Positions 1 to 8,274 of a stretch of DNA of 64,000 nucleotides are shown here, piece after piece. This DNA comes from Flavobacterium glycines (GTDB taxonomy: Bacteria; Bacteroidota; Bacteroidia; Flavobacteriales; Flavobacteriaceae): positions 1,488,001-1,552,000 of the forward strand of contig NZ_FNEO01000001.1 in assembly GCF_900100165.1 (NCBI RefSeq). The letters run 5' to 3'. A program made the position numbers and the translations under genes. Below the pieces are notes generated by a model, which made no database searches, was not told where the DNA came from, and worked only from the letters and a program-made list of their open reading frames with translations. The number at the start of each line of letters is the position of its first letter. The stretch's first letter is position 1.

Positions 1-2355
1 TTTACAGCTTTTCTGGGTACCGATAATGTTGAAGTGGGGCGTATTGCCGGAAAACATATTGTTTCTATTTCTAAAGCCAATGCCAATGTTCTTGAAATCA
101 GAGCAACAACTGATATATCACCCGGAGTAGAGCGGAGTTTGGGATTCAAGCAAATTATGGATCGCTATCCCGGCATTAAAAAGGTAAGTATCACAGCTGC
201 CGATTTAGAATCACTGAACGCTAAATTCAGCAGGGCTTTGGATAGTTTGCCAAAATTGGATTATGTTTTTGCGTTTAACGATAATATTGCACTTCAGGCC
301 TGGCAGGTGGCAAAACAAAAAGGCAGAGAAAATAAAATCAAATTTATTGGGATAGATGGATTGAATGGACCGAATGGAGGCATACAAGCGGTTAAAGATG
401 GGATGCTAGCCGCAACTATATTATATCCCACAGGCGGTAGTGAGGCAATTAAACTAGCCGTTAAGCTGGTTAATAAAGAATCGGTTTCAAAAAATAACAA
501 ATTAGCGACAGTATTGATTGACTCTTTGAATGCGGATATTATGAGTAATCAATTTGATAAAATTTCGCAGCAACAATCCAATATTGATACACAACTAAAA
601 GTTATTGATAAGCAGGAAAGAAAGTACATAACGCTGTATAATCTAATGAAATTATTAGGCTTTTTTTCAGTGGCTATTTTCTGTCTGGCTCTTTTTAGCG
701 TTTATTCTGTAATATCGATCAGAAGAAAGAAAAGACAATTAGAGTTAACAAATCAAAAAATAAAAAATCAAAGAAATCAAATTGAAAAATTTGCAGAAAA
801 ACTGAAGATTAGCAACGAAGGGAAAATAAACTTTTTTACGGGGATTTCCCATGAATTTAAAACGCCGTTAACGCTGATTTTAAGTTGTGTGGAATCATTG
901 AATGACGAATTTAAAAGTAAAAGTTACAATGTCAAAAAAGATTTAGACATTATGTACAACAATTCGATGCGACTGCTTAGACTGATCAATCAGCTTTTGG
1001 ATTTTCGAAAAATTGAAAGTAAAAATTTTAATATCAAAGTATCTAAAACGAATCTGTGGTTTTTTTCTAAAAATTTATTCAAAGAGTTCGAACGTGAGGC
1101 AAATAAAAGAAATATCGAGTATACCATTACCACAAACGATGAAGATTTAGAGGTTTATCTGGATAAAAATCTGATGGATAAAGTATACTATAATTTATTA
1201 TCCAACAGTTTTAAATTTACCCCGGATGGAGGAAAAATTGAAATTAAGATTAATAAAAATTTAGAAAAAAATAGTGTCGAAATTACTTTTAAGGATTCAG
1301 GTATTGGTATTCCAAAAAATGAAATAAACGAAATCTTCAATCCTTTTTTTAAGGGTTCCAATAACTATAAAAACGGTTCAGGCATTGGCTTGAATCTGTC
1401 TAAGAGTTTTATTGATTTGCATAAAGGAGCAATAGAAGTTAAGTCAGACAAAGGGACTGAATTTATTATTTCCTTAAAATTAGGAACAGAACATCTTGAT
1501 AAAAAACAAATCATTAATGATACTGATTATGTTTATGAAAATCATGATGAATATTTTGATATTGAACCCATAAAAGATAAGAATCAGTTAGCTGAAGAAA
1601 ACGATAAAAAATATTCGATTTTGATAATCGAAGACAATGTCGAGCTGCTGGAATTTATTGCTGCAAAATTGAGTGATGAATACAACGTACTCAAATCGGA
1701 TGGTAAAAATGCTACTGAAATAGCTTTAGAAGTAATGCCTGATATTATTTTATGTGATTTGAATTTACCTGAAAAAAATGGTTTCGAAATATGTGAAACA
1801 CTGAAGAAAAACATCCTGACTTCTCATATTCCAACCATTATTTTGACGGCTATGGACGATGAGGAAACTTATATAAAATCACTGGAAGCCGGTGCCGATT
1901 TGTTTTTAACAAAGCCATTCAATCTTAAAGTGCTCAAACAGTCCATAAAAGGCTTGTTGTATAACAGAGAAAAGCTTAGGTATTATTACACCAATAATAT
2001 TGGCGAACTCGAAGTAAATACACTAGGGATAATTGAAAAAAAATTCTTAAATAAAATAGAAGCATTGTTAGAAAAAAATATTGATAACTCTTCTTTCTCT
2101 GTTGAAGATTTAGCTAATTGTTTAAACATTTCCCGAGTTCAGTTATATAGGAAAGTTAAAGCGGTTTTGGGGATTGGAGTCAGCGATTATATAACCAATT
2201 ACAGATTGGAAAAATCAAAAGAATTATTGAAAACAACATCATTAAATATTTCAGAAATTGCTTATTCCTGTGGGTTTACGTCTCCAAATTATTTCTCTAC
2301 AACTTTTAAAAGTAAATATTCAATCTCTCCAAAAGAATTTAGAAATAATAAATAG
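1..2355 (+). CDS. Hybrid two-component system regulator (HTCS), 5' partial, fructan locus
   Basis: One-protein signalling system that senses a periplasmic sugar and switches on the adjacent locus. The reading frame is open from base 1, so the start lies outside the window; 784 residues are visible. Order: a periplasmic-binding-protein-like sugar sensor (about residues 1-190, ending in an FIGIDG motif), a coiled stretch, one membrane helix (about 217-238), a histidine kinase with phospho-acceptor His284 in SHEFKTPL, an HATPase with DSGIGIP and GSGIGLNLS boxes, a receiver with Asp586 in ILCDLNLP, and a C-terminal AraC-type HTH (about 685-784). A PBP-type sensor rather than beta-propeller repeats is what the B. 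thetaiotaomicron fructose sensor BT1754 has, and the next gene encodes a GH32 protein. Fructose as ligand is inferred from that family and context. All catalytic boxes look intact. Confidence 0.93.
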   Translation, partial: FTAFLGTDNVEVGRIAGKHIVSISKANANVLEIRATTDISPGVERSLGFKQIMDRYPGIKKVSITAADLESLNAKFSRALDSLPKLDYVFAFNDNIALQAWQVAKQKGRENKIKFIGIDGLNGPNGGIQAVKDGMLAATILYPTGGSEAIKLAVKLVNKESVSKNNKLATVLIDSLNADIMSNQFDKISQQQSNIDTQLKVIDKQERKYITLYNLMKLLGFFSVAIFCLALFSVYSVISIRRKKRQLELTNQKIKNQRNQIEKFAEKLKISNEGKINFFTGISHEFKTPLTLILSCVESLNDEFKSKSYNVKKDLDIMYNNSMRLLRLINQLLDFRKIESKNFNIKVSKTNLWFFSKNLFKEFEREANKRNIEYTITTNDEDLEVYLDKNLMDKVYYNLLSNSFKFTPDGGKIEIKINKNLEKNSVEITFKDSGIGIPKNEINEIFNPFFKGSNNYKNGSGIGLNLSKSFIDLHKGAIEVKSDKGTEFIISLKLGTEHLDKKQIINDTDYVYENHDEYFDIEPIKDKNQLAEENDKKYSILIIEDNVELLEFIAAKLSDEYNVLKSDGKNATEIALEVMPDIILCDLNLPEKNGFEICETLKKNILTSHIPTIILTAMDDEETYIKSLEAGADLFLTKPFNLKVLKQSIKGLLYNREKLRYYYTNNIGELEVNTLGIIEKKFLNKIEALLEKNIDNSSFSVEDLANCLNISRVQLYRKVKAVLGIGVSDYITNYRLEKSKELLKTTSLNISEIAYSCGFTSPNYFSTTFKSKYSISPKEFRNNK

Positions 2356-2484
2356 TCCAATAGGGATGTATCATTTTTATAGAAAATACAATCTGAGCTT
2401 TTTTTAAGAGGAATTTAGTAAAGGTTTGTATTGTTAAAGTATTGGTAATTAGTTGATTGTGGTTTATTTGGTTTTTTATTGCCT

Positions 2485-2494
2485 ATGTAACAAT
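2485..2494 (+). promoter_or_regulatory. ATGTAACAAT box, candidate HTCS operator
   Basis: This 10-base string occurs 56 bases before the GH32 lipoprotein gene and again, identically, at 6857-6866 before the MFS gene. Sharing between two promoter regions of one sugar locus suggests a site for the AraC-type domain of the HTCS. Inference only; the string is short and AT-rich. Confidence 0.3.
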
Positions 2495-2549
2495 TCTTAA
2501 ATAGTTCTTTAGCGTACTGCAGTAGTTTTATATAAAAAACAAATATAAA

Positions 2550-5084
2550 ATGAAAAAGTACACTACTATTATTGTGTTGTCATTGTTGGTTTTTGGGTGT
2601 GGTTCGAAAAAGAATACGACCGATACCACGCCACCACCACCAACTAATGAAACCACTGAACTACTCTCTTTTAAGTTTAATGAGTCGTCAGGTCAAACAA
2701 TCAACGAAACCAAGACCAATGCTACTTTTACCATAAACGGACCTTTAGGTTCTGCAGAACGCATAGCAGGAGTTGAAGGCAATGCATTAAGGACTAATGG
2801 CTTTTATGGATGGGCTAACGGGAAAACAAATATTAGCTATCCAACTAATAAAGTGTGTGTGACCGGCTGGATTGCTCCATCTGCTTTTCCTGTGCAAAGA
2901 AAAGATTTGGACCAATTAAGTGATAATACCAATGCCTCAATATTTTCTAATGTAAACCCAAATACGAACGCCGGTGTTGCTTTAGGAATAGATCAATATG
3001 GTCGCATAATTGCGCAGTTTAAAGTGGGCACAGAAATAGTAAATATTATTTCAGACCAGCAAATTGAACTTAAGAAATGGAGTTTTATTTCTTTAAACAT
3101 CAATACCCTGTCAGGTTTGGCTTCATTGTATTTAAATGGAGTTAAAGTTAAAGGTATTGCTTGTCCATTTGGAAATATTTCCTGGGATACCAATGCAACA
3201 GTTTATATAGGAAAAGAATCAAAAGTTAAAACTATTGCCGGATTTGATACCAATGGATTAACCGGTGCCATTGACCAGGTTTCGGTCTGGGCTAAAGACT
3301 TAACTGATGCAGAAATTCAAACTCAATACACTAAAGTAAGTCCTTCAATTCCCAATCTTAAGATTCCAATTGCCGACAGGTATGCTAATGATAACCATAG
3401 ACCTAAATACCATTTGGCGCCTTCATCTGCCTGGACTAATGAATCTCACGGATTGTTATACATTGGTAATAAATACCATTTGTTCAGTCAAAGAAATTTC
3501 AATGGTCCTTATTTAGAACACATCAATTGGGGACATTATGTTAGTAGTGATTTAGTAAGTTGGGAAGAAAAAACACAGGTGTTATGGCCGCAGCCGGGAT
3601 TTGATGAGGTGGGTATCTGGTCCGGACATGCAGTAATTAAAAACGGACAGCCTTATATTTTTTATACCGGTGTCAATAAAGCCAGAGCAGCGATTGGTTT
3701 AGCAACTTCTAATGCTCCTTATGATTCCTGGACAAAAAATGGCACTCCAATTATTGCTGCTGTTCCTTCCAATATACCTAATGCTGATTTTAGGGATCCC
3801 TTTGTATTTCAAAATAATTCAGATTGGTACATGATGGTAGGTACCGGATTAAGAAGCGGGACATCAAGAGGAGGATTGTTTTTGTATAAGTCTACATCTG
3901 CTGATTTTAAACAATGGAGTCAGCAGGGTACTATGTTAGAAGGGAATCCTACTGCCGATGGAACAGGAGAATTTTGGGAAATGCCTATCTACTATAATTT
4001 TGGTGCCAAGTCAATTGTTTTGATTAATAAGTTGCCTAATGCCAATGCGTTGTATTGGACAGGTAGTTTTGATGGAGCAAAATTTATCAGAGATAATGTT
4101 GTCCCGGAACGTTTGGAAGTTGTTAATAATCTTTTGTCTCCATCGATCCACCCGGATGCAAGCGGGAATTTAACTGCAATGGGTATTATTCCTGACGGGG
4201 TAAATTCTGCAAAACACAAACAGCAGGGTTGGGCTCATGTTTTTAGTTTGCCAAGAGTCTGGACATTGGTTAATAACAAAATTAAACAGGTACCTCATCC
4301 TAATTTATTACAACTAAGAGGAACTTCAAAAAACTTTACGAATGTTTCTTTTGATCAGAACAGTTCAAATGTTTTAAACGGAGCCAATGGAACGCAGTAT
4401 GAAATTGTAGCTACAATTAATCCCGGTACAGCCACTAAAGTGGGTTTTTCATTAAATAAAAACTTAGCTATCGGGGAACAAACACTAATTTATTATGATT
4501 TCACTACAAAAAGCTTTGTAGTAGATCGAAGTAAATCTTCCGTTTTACCAGATGTTCCGCTTTCAAATCAGTCCGGAAGTTATGAATTACCTGTCGGGAA
4601 TATCAATTGGCGAATTTTTGTCGATGCTTCTGTAATTGAAGTTTTTGTTAATGAGGAATTGGCTTTTGCAACCCGATCTTTTCCTTCTGTGGGAAGCAAT
4701 CAAATTGATTTATATGCCCAGGGAGGAACAGCCACTGCTACCAATTTAAAAATTTATAATATTCAGGGTGGTGGCACAGCATCTGTTTCTAAAATTGCTG
4801 AACAGAAAGAGGATATAATTCATCCTGTTGTTTATCCAAATCCTTCCAGTGAAGATTTCAATTTTAAATTCTCTAACATAGCGAAGCCTACAGCGGTTGC
4901 TGCTTATGTTTTTGATATTACCGGATTTCCGGTTAAAAGAATTGAAAAACTAATAGACGCCGAAAATACTGTAATTAAGTGGAATGGTTATATGGATAAT
5001 GGTATGAAAGCAAGGGAGGGCGTCTATATCATAAAAGGCTTTGTAGAAAATGATTTATTTGATGCCAAAATAATAGTAGAATAG
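2550..5084 (+). CDS. GH32-family lipoprotein with LamG-like N-terminus and T9SS-like C-terminal domain
   Basis: Predicted surface fructan-binding or fructan-cleaving protein, 844 residues. The N-terminus is a lipoprotein signal with a cysteine in the context LLVFGC. Residues about 35-265 form a concanavalin/LamG-like domain, followed by a GH32 five-bladed propeller (about 280-590) and a beta-sandwich (about 600-760). The GH32 RDP box (Asp416) and acid/base box FWEMP (Glu477) are present, but the nucleophile box reads WTNESHG, with Glu298 where the family has Asp (WxNDPNG). The last 80 residues (YPNP start, GVYIIKG, ending KIIVE) resemble a type A type IX secretion sorting domain, unusual on a protein that also has a lipobox. 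Two bases separate it from the canonical GH32 gene downstream. Levan or inulin specificity cannot be read from the sequence. Confidence 0.88.
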   Translation: MKKYTTIIVLSLLVFGCGSKKNTTDTTPPPPTNETTELLSFKFNESSGQTINETKTNATFTINGPLGSAERIAGVEGNALRTNGFYGWANGKTNISYPTNKVCVTGWIAPSAFPVQRKDLDQLSDNTNASIFSNVNPNTNAGVALGIDQYGRIIAQFKVGTEIVNIISDQQIELKKWSFISLNINTLSGLASLYLNGVKVKGIACPFGNISWDTNATVYIGKESKVKTIAGFDTNGLTGAIDQVSVWAKDLTDAEIQTQYTKVSPSIPNLKIPIADRYANDNHRPKYHLAPSSAWTNESHGLLYIGNKYHLFSQRNFNGPYLEHINWGHYVSSDLVSWEEKTQVLWPQPGFDEVGIWSGHAVIKNGQPYIFYTGVNKARAAIGLATSNAPYDSWTKNGTPIIAAVPSNIPNADFRDPFVFQNNSDWYMMVGTGLRSGTSRGGLFLYKSTSADFKQWSQQGTMLEGNPTADGTGEFWEMPIYYNFGAKSIVLINKLPNANALYWTGSFDGAKFIRDNVVPERLEVVNNLLSPSIHPDASGNLTAMGIIPDGVNSAKHKQQGWAHVFSLPRVWTLVNNKIKQVPHPNLLQLRGTSKNFTNVSFDQNSSNVLNGANGTQYEIVATINPGTATKVGFSLNKNLAIGEQTLIYYDFTTKSFVVDRSKSSVLPDVPLSNQSGSYELPVGNINWRIFVDASVIEVFVNEELAFATRSFPSVGSNQIDLYAQGGTATATNLKIYNIQGGGTASVSKIAEQKEDIIHPVVYPNPSSEDFNFKFSNIAKPTAVAAYVFDITGFPVKRIEKLIDAENTVIKWNGYMDNGMKAREGVYIIKGFVENDLFDAKIIVE

Positions 5085-5086
5085 AT

Positions 5087-6625
5087 ATGGAAAATTTCAA
5101 AAAAATAATTGGGATTTATTTAATGGTATTGTTTGCTGCTTTTTTATTGTCTGATACCGTTCATTCTCAGACGAGTGAGGTAAAAGAAAAGTTTAGACCA
5201 AAATTACATTTTACTCCCGAAAGGAATTGGATAAATGATCCCAATGGGATGTTCTTTTTAAATGGAGAATACCATCTTTTTTATCAGCATAATCCTTACG
5301 GGGATAAGTGGGGGCATATGAGCTGGGGTCATGTGGTAAGTACTGATTTAATAAAATGGAATCATTTACCGGTTGCTATGGAAGAAGAAAATGGAGTAAT
5401 GATTTTCTCAGGTTCAGCAGTAGTGGATAGGAAGAATTCAAGTGGTTTTGGGACAGATGCTCAACCTGCCCTTGTTGCCATTTATACAAGTTATGATGGT
5501 AAAACAGGATTTCAGCATCAAAGTATTGCCTATAGTAATGATAAGGGAAAAACCTTCACAAAATATGAGGGGAATCCGGTTATAAATATTAGCAGTAAAG
5601 ATTTTAGAGACCCAAAAGTTTTTTGGTATGAGCCAGAACAAAAATGGATTATGGCTTTAGCCCTATCAGCCGAAAAAAAGATATTGTTTTACAGTTCTAA
5701 AAATCTAAAAGATTGGAATTCAATGAGTGAGTTTGGTCCAAAAGGAGCCATTGGGGGTGTGTGGGAATGTCCAGATTTATTTACATTGAATTATAAAGCT
5801 ACAACCAAATGGGTTTTAGCAGTTAGTTTAGGAAACGGGAGTATTGCCGGAGGGTCTGGATCGCAGTATTTTATTGGAGAATTTGATGGGAAAAATTTCG
5901 TTCCTGATCAATCTGTTTCAGAGAAAATAGAAGGGTTTAATTATTTCGATTATGGAAAAGATTTTTATGCTGCTGTAACATGGAATGGGGCGCCAGAAGA
6001 AAAGGGAACTAAAACATGGTTAGGCTGGATGAATAACTGGCAATATGCTAATGAAATACCAACTCATGGTTGGAGAGGTTCCATGTCTTTGCCAAGAAAA
6101 TTAATCTTAGATAAAGAAGACGGAGATTATTTTATTAGACAAGAACCAGTACAATCAGTTAAGAGGTATCGTAAATCGAAAACGATACTCGAAAACGAAT
6201 CCATAACAAGCATAAATAAAAAAATTGAAGACTTAGATTTAAAAGAGTTAACCTTTGAAATGGATTATAAATTTAAACCTAATAAAATAAAAGATTTTTT
6301 AGAATTTGAAATAGTAAATAATGATAAAAGTCTATTTCAGTTAACTTTTAACAAAGATACTAATGAATTTGTTTTAAATAGATTCGACAACGAACTTAAA
6401 ACTGAATTCCAATCAACCCAAAAAATAACACTTCTGAATAATGCCGATAAATATGTTAATGTTCGATTGTTTGCAGATAAAAATTCTGTTGAAGTTTTTA
6501 TAAATAATGGAAGGTATGTATTTACGAATCTAATATTCCCTAAAGATTTTAATACTAAAATTTATTTCCGTTCAATTGATGATTCAATGTCTAAAATGAA
6601 GTCAATTACAACCTCAAAATATTAA
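5087..6625 (+). CDS. GH32 exo-fructanase (levanase/inulinase/invertase type), periplasmic
   Basis: Glycoside hydrolase family 32 enzyme that should release fructose from beta-fructans or fructo-oligosaccharides; 512 residues, the usual length. The signal peptide ends near residue 28 (VHSQT) and has no lipobox, so a periplasmic location is likely. All three catalytic boxes are canonical: WINDPNG with nucleophile Asp51, FRDP with Asp175 as transition-state stabiliser, and WECPD with acid/base Glu227. A C-terminal beta-sandwich covers about residues 365-512. It starts two bases after the preceding GH32 lipoprotein gene and is surely cotranscribed with it. This is the one GH32 protein in the locus whose hydrolase activity can be asserted with confidence from residues. 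Endo or exo action and linkage preference (beta-2,1 or beta-2,6) are not determinable here. Confidence 0.95.
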   Translation: MENFKKIIGIYLMVLFAAFLLSDTVHSQTSEVKEKFRPKLHFTPERNWINDPNGMFFLNGEYHLFYQHNPYGDKWGHMSWGHVVSTDLIKWNHLPVAMEEENGVMIFSGSAVVDRKNSSGFGTDAQPALVAIYTSYDGKTGFQHQSIAYSNDKGKTFTKYEGNPVINISSKDFRDPKVFWYEPEQKWIMALALSAEKKILFYSSKNLKDWNSMSEFGPKGAIGGVWECPDLFTLNYKATTKWVLAVSLGNGSIAGGSGSQYFIGEFDGKNFVPDQSVSEKIEGFNYFDYGKDFYAAVTWNGAPEEKGTKTWLGWMNNWQYANEIPTHGWRGSMSLPRKLILDKEDGDYFIRQEPVQSVKRYRKSKTILENESITSINKKIEDLDLKELTFEMDYKFKPNKIKDFLEFEIVNNDKSLFQLTFNKDTNEFVLNRFDNELKTEFQSTQKITLLNNADKYVNVRLFADKNSVEVFINNGRYVFTNLIFPKDFNTKIYFRSIDDSMSKMKSITTSKY

Positions 6626-6801
6626 AAATTCATCCCTAATTTATTAAGTTGAATTAGAATCAATCAATAAATCAGAGTCAAAAAAACACATTCAATAGTT
6701 TTTCGCGGACTAAATTAAATGATTGTTTTTTTGATGTTCAGCTTCAGGTTTAAAAACCTTAATTACAGGTTACAATTTCTAACTTTTGTTAAAAAAAATA
6801 A

Positions 6802-6866
6802 ATGTAAAATATTGTAAATCAATGTTTTGTAAAATATGTAACGAACTTGGAAGTAAATGTAACAAT
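6802..6866 (+). promoter_or_regulatory. Cluster of TGTAA boxes, candidate HTCS operator
   Basis: Five copies of (A/T)TGTAA(A/C) lie in the same orientation starting at 6802, 6812, 6827, 6836 and 6857. The last two are exact ATGTAAC copies spaced 21 bases apart, the two-helical-turn period at which AraC-family proteins contact direct-repeat half-sites. The cluster ends about 30 bases before a -7-like element of the permease gene, a suitable position for an activator. Binding by the HTCS at the left of the window is inferred. Confidence 0.4.
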
Positions 6867-6894
6867 ACAGAATGATTAAGTTTTTGCCTGAACC

Positions 6895-6902
6895 TAATTT
6901 TG
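6895..6902 (+). promoter_or_regulatory. -7 promoter element of the MFS-SusCD operon
   Basis: TAATTTTG matches the Bacteroidota -7 consensus TAnnTTTG exactly, 22 bases before the permease ATG. No TTG is found 17-23 bases upstream, so the -33 box is missing, as expected for an activator-dependent promoter. Confidence 0.4.
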
Positions 6903-6924
6903 GATAGAAATAAAAAAATTACAC

Positions 6925-8244
6925 ATGAATAAAAAAATAATGAGTTGGTCAATCGTTGCGTCTTTCGCAGGATTTCTGTTTGGTTTTGATACAGTAGTAA
7001 TTTCCGGTGCCGATAAAGCACTTCAAATATTATGGGATTCCAGTGATTTTTTTCACGGTTCGGTAGTTATGGCAATGGCATTATGGGGTACGGTTATAGG
7101 AGCCATATTTGGAGGGATTCCAACCAATAAAATAGGAAGAAAATCTACATTATTAATAATTGGGATCTTGTTTTCCATCTCAGCTTTAGGATCTTCTTTA
7201 GCAAACGGACCATGGATATTTGCTTTTTTTAGATTCATTGGCGGATTAGGAATTGGGGCATCAACTATTGCAGCACCAGCTTATATATCCGAAATAGCAC
7301 CGGCAAAAGACCGTGGCCGACTAGTAGGGCTTTACCAATTTAATATCGTTTTTGGTATCCTTACCGCTTTTTTATCCAATTATCTTTTGAGTGATATTGG
7401 TGAAAACGCATGGCGATGGATGTTGGGTATTCAGGTTTTTCCATCGGTTGTCTATACTGTATTGGCTTTCTACATCCCGGAAAGTCCAAGATGGCTCCTG
7501 ACACAATCTCAAATAGATGAGGCAAGGGTAATTTTGAATAAGATTAACAGTAAAGAAGATGTACAAAGTATTATAGACAATATCAGTGAAGACAATAAAA
7601 ATACTTCTTCTGACGAAAATATTTTCATGAAGAAATATAGTTTTCCTTTAATCTTAGTTTTTCTAATTGCTGCTTTCAATCAACTATCAGGAATTAATGC
7701 TTTTTTATACTATGCGCCAAGAATTTTTGAAGAAGCCGGTTTAGGGGCTAAAACAGCACTTTTGAGCAGTATCGGTATTGGGTTTGTAAATCTAATATTC
7801 ACGTTGATAGGTGTTTATTTAATAGACCGATTAGGAAGACGCAAACTGATGATTTTTGGCTCATTAGGCTATATCTTTTCTCTGTCAATGGTAGCCATTT
7901 CATTTTACCTGAGCTGGACGGGAATGGCAGTTCCAATTTTCTTATTCGTTTTTATCGCCTCTCATGCCATAGGTCAGGGAGCTGTAATATGGGTTTTTAT
8001 ATCCGAAATTTTTCCAAACCATTTAAGAGCATCCGGGCAGTCTTTCGGAAGCTCTGTTCATTGGGTTCTTGCAGCTATAATTCCATCGATGGTTCCTATT
8101 CTCTTTTCAAATTTCGGGGTTGGAAATGTCTTTAGCTTTTTTGCCATCATGATGGTTTTCCAGCTTGTTTTTGTACTGTTTATGATGCCTGAAACCAAAG
8201 GCGTTTCGCTGGAAAGCATGAATCTGAGCCTAAATAAAAAATAA
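6925..8244 (+). CDS. MFS sugar-porter family permease, probable fructose importer
   Basis: Inner-membrane major facilitator of 439 residues with 12 predicted helices. It carries the sugar-porter signatures: NKIGRKS in the loop after helix 2, PESPRWLL after helix 6, DRLGRRKL after helix 8, and PETKGVSLE at the C-terminus. Related transporters are usually H+/monosaccharide symporters. Placement between GH32 genes and susC, with a fructokinase downstream, makes fructose the likely cargo; the B. thetaiotaomicron levan locus has the same component (BT1758). A 30-base gap to susC and no terminator indicate cotranscription. Alternative substrates such as glucose or other hexoses cannot be excluded from sequence. 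Confidence 0.9.
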   Translation: MNKKIMSWSIVASFAGFLFGFDTVVISGADKALQILWDSSDFFHGSVVMAMALWGTVIGAIFGGIPTNKIGRKSTLLIIGILFSISALGSSLANGPWIFAFFRFIGGLGIGASTIAAPAYISEIAPAKDRGRLVGLYQFNIVFGILTAFLSNYLLSDIGENAWRWMLGIQVFPSVVYTVLAFYIPESPRWLLTQSQIDEARVILNKINSKEDVQSIIDNISEDNKNTSSDENIFMKKYSFPLILVFLIAAFNQLSGINAFLYYAPRIFEEAGLGAKTALLSSIGIGFVNLIFTLIGVYLIDRLGRRKLMIFGSLGYIFSLSMVAISFYLSWTGMAVPIFLFVFIASHAIGQGAVIWVFISEIFPNHLRASGQSFGSSVHWVLAAIIPSMVPILFSNFGVGNVFSFFAIMMVFQLVFVLFMMPETKGVSLESMNLSLNKK

Positions 8245-8274
8245 TATTAACTAACTCTAATAAACCAAAAATGT

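Larger units (their letters stand above)
6626..6924. other. Intergenic control region before the MFS-SusCD genes
   Basis: 299 bases without a gene. No convincing intrinsic terminator is seen for the upstream GH32 pair; an imperfect AGGTTT/AAACCT hairpin at about 6746-6760 lacks a T-tract. The right half is dominated by repeated TGTAA boxes and a -7-like element, listed separately. The rest is featureless AT-rich sequence. Confidence 0.7.

Noticed and set aside
6746..6760. Terminator after the canonical GH32 gene
   Set aside because: The AGGTTT/AAACCT hairpin is weak and is not followed by a T-tract.
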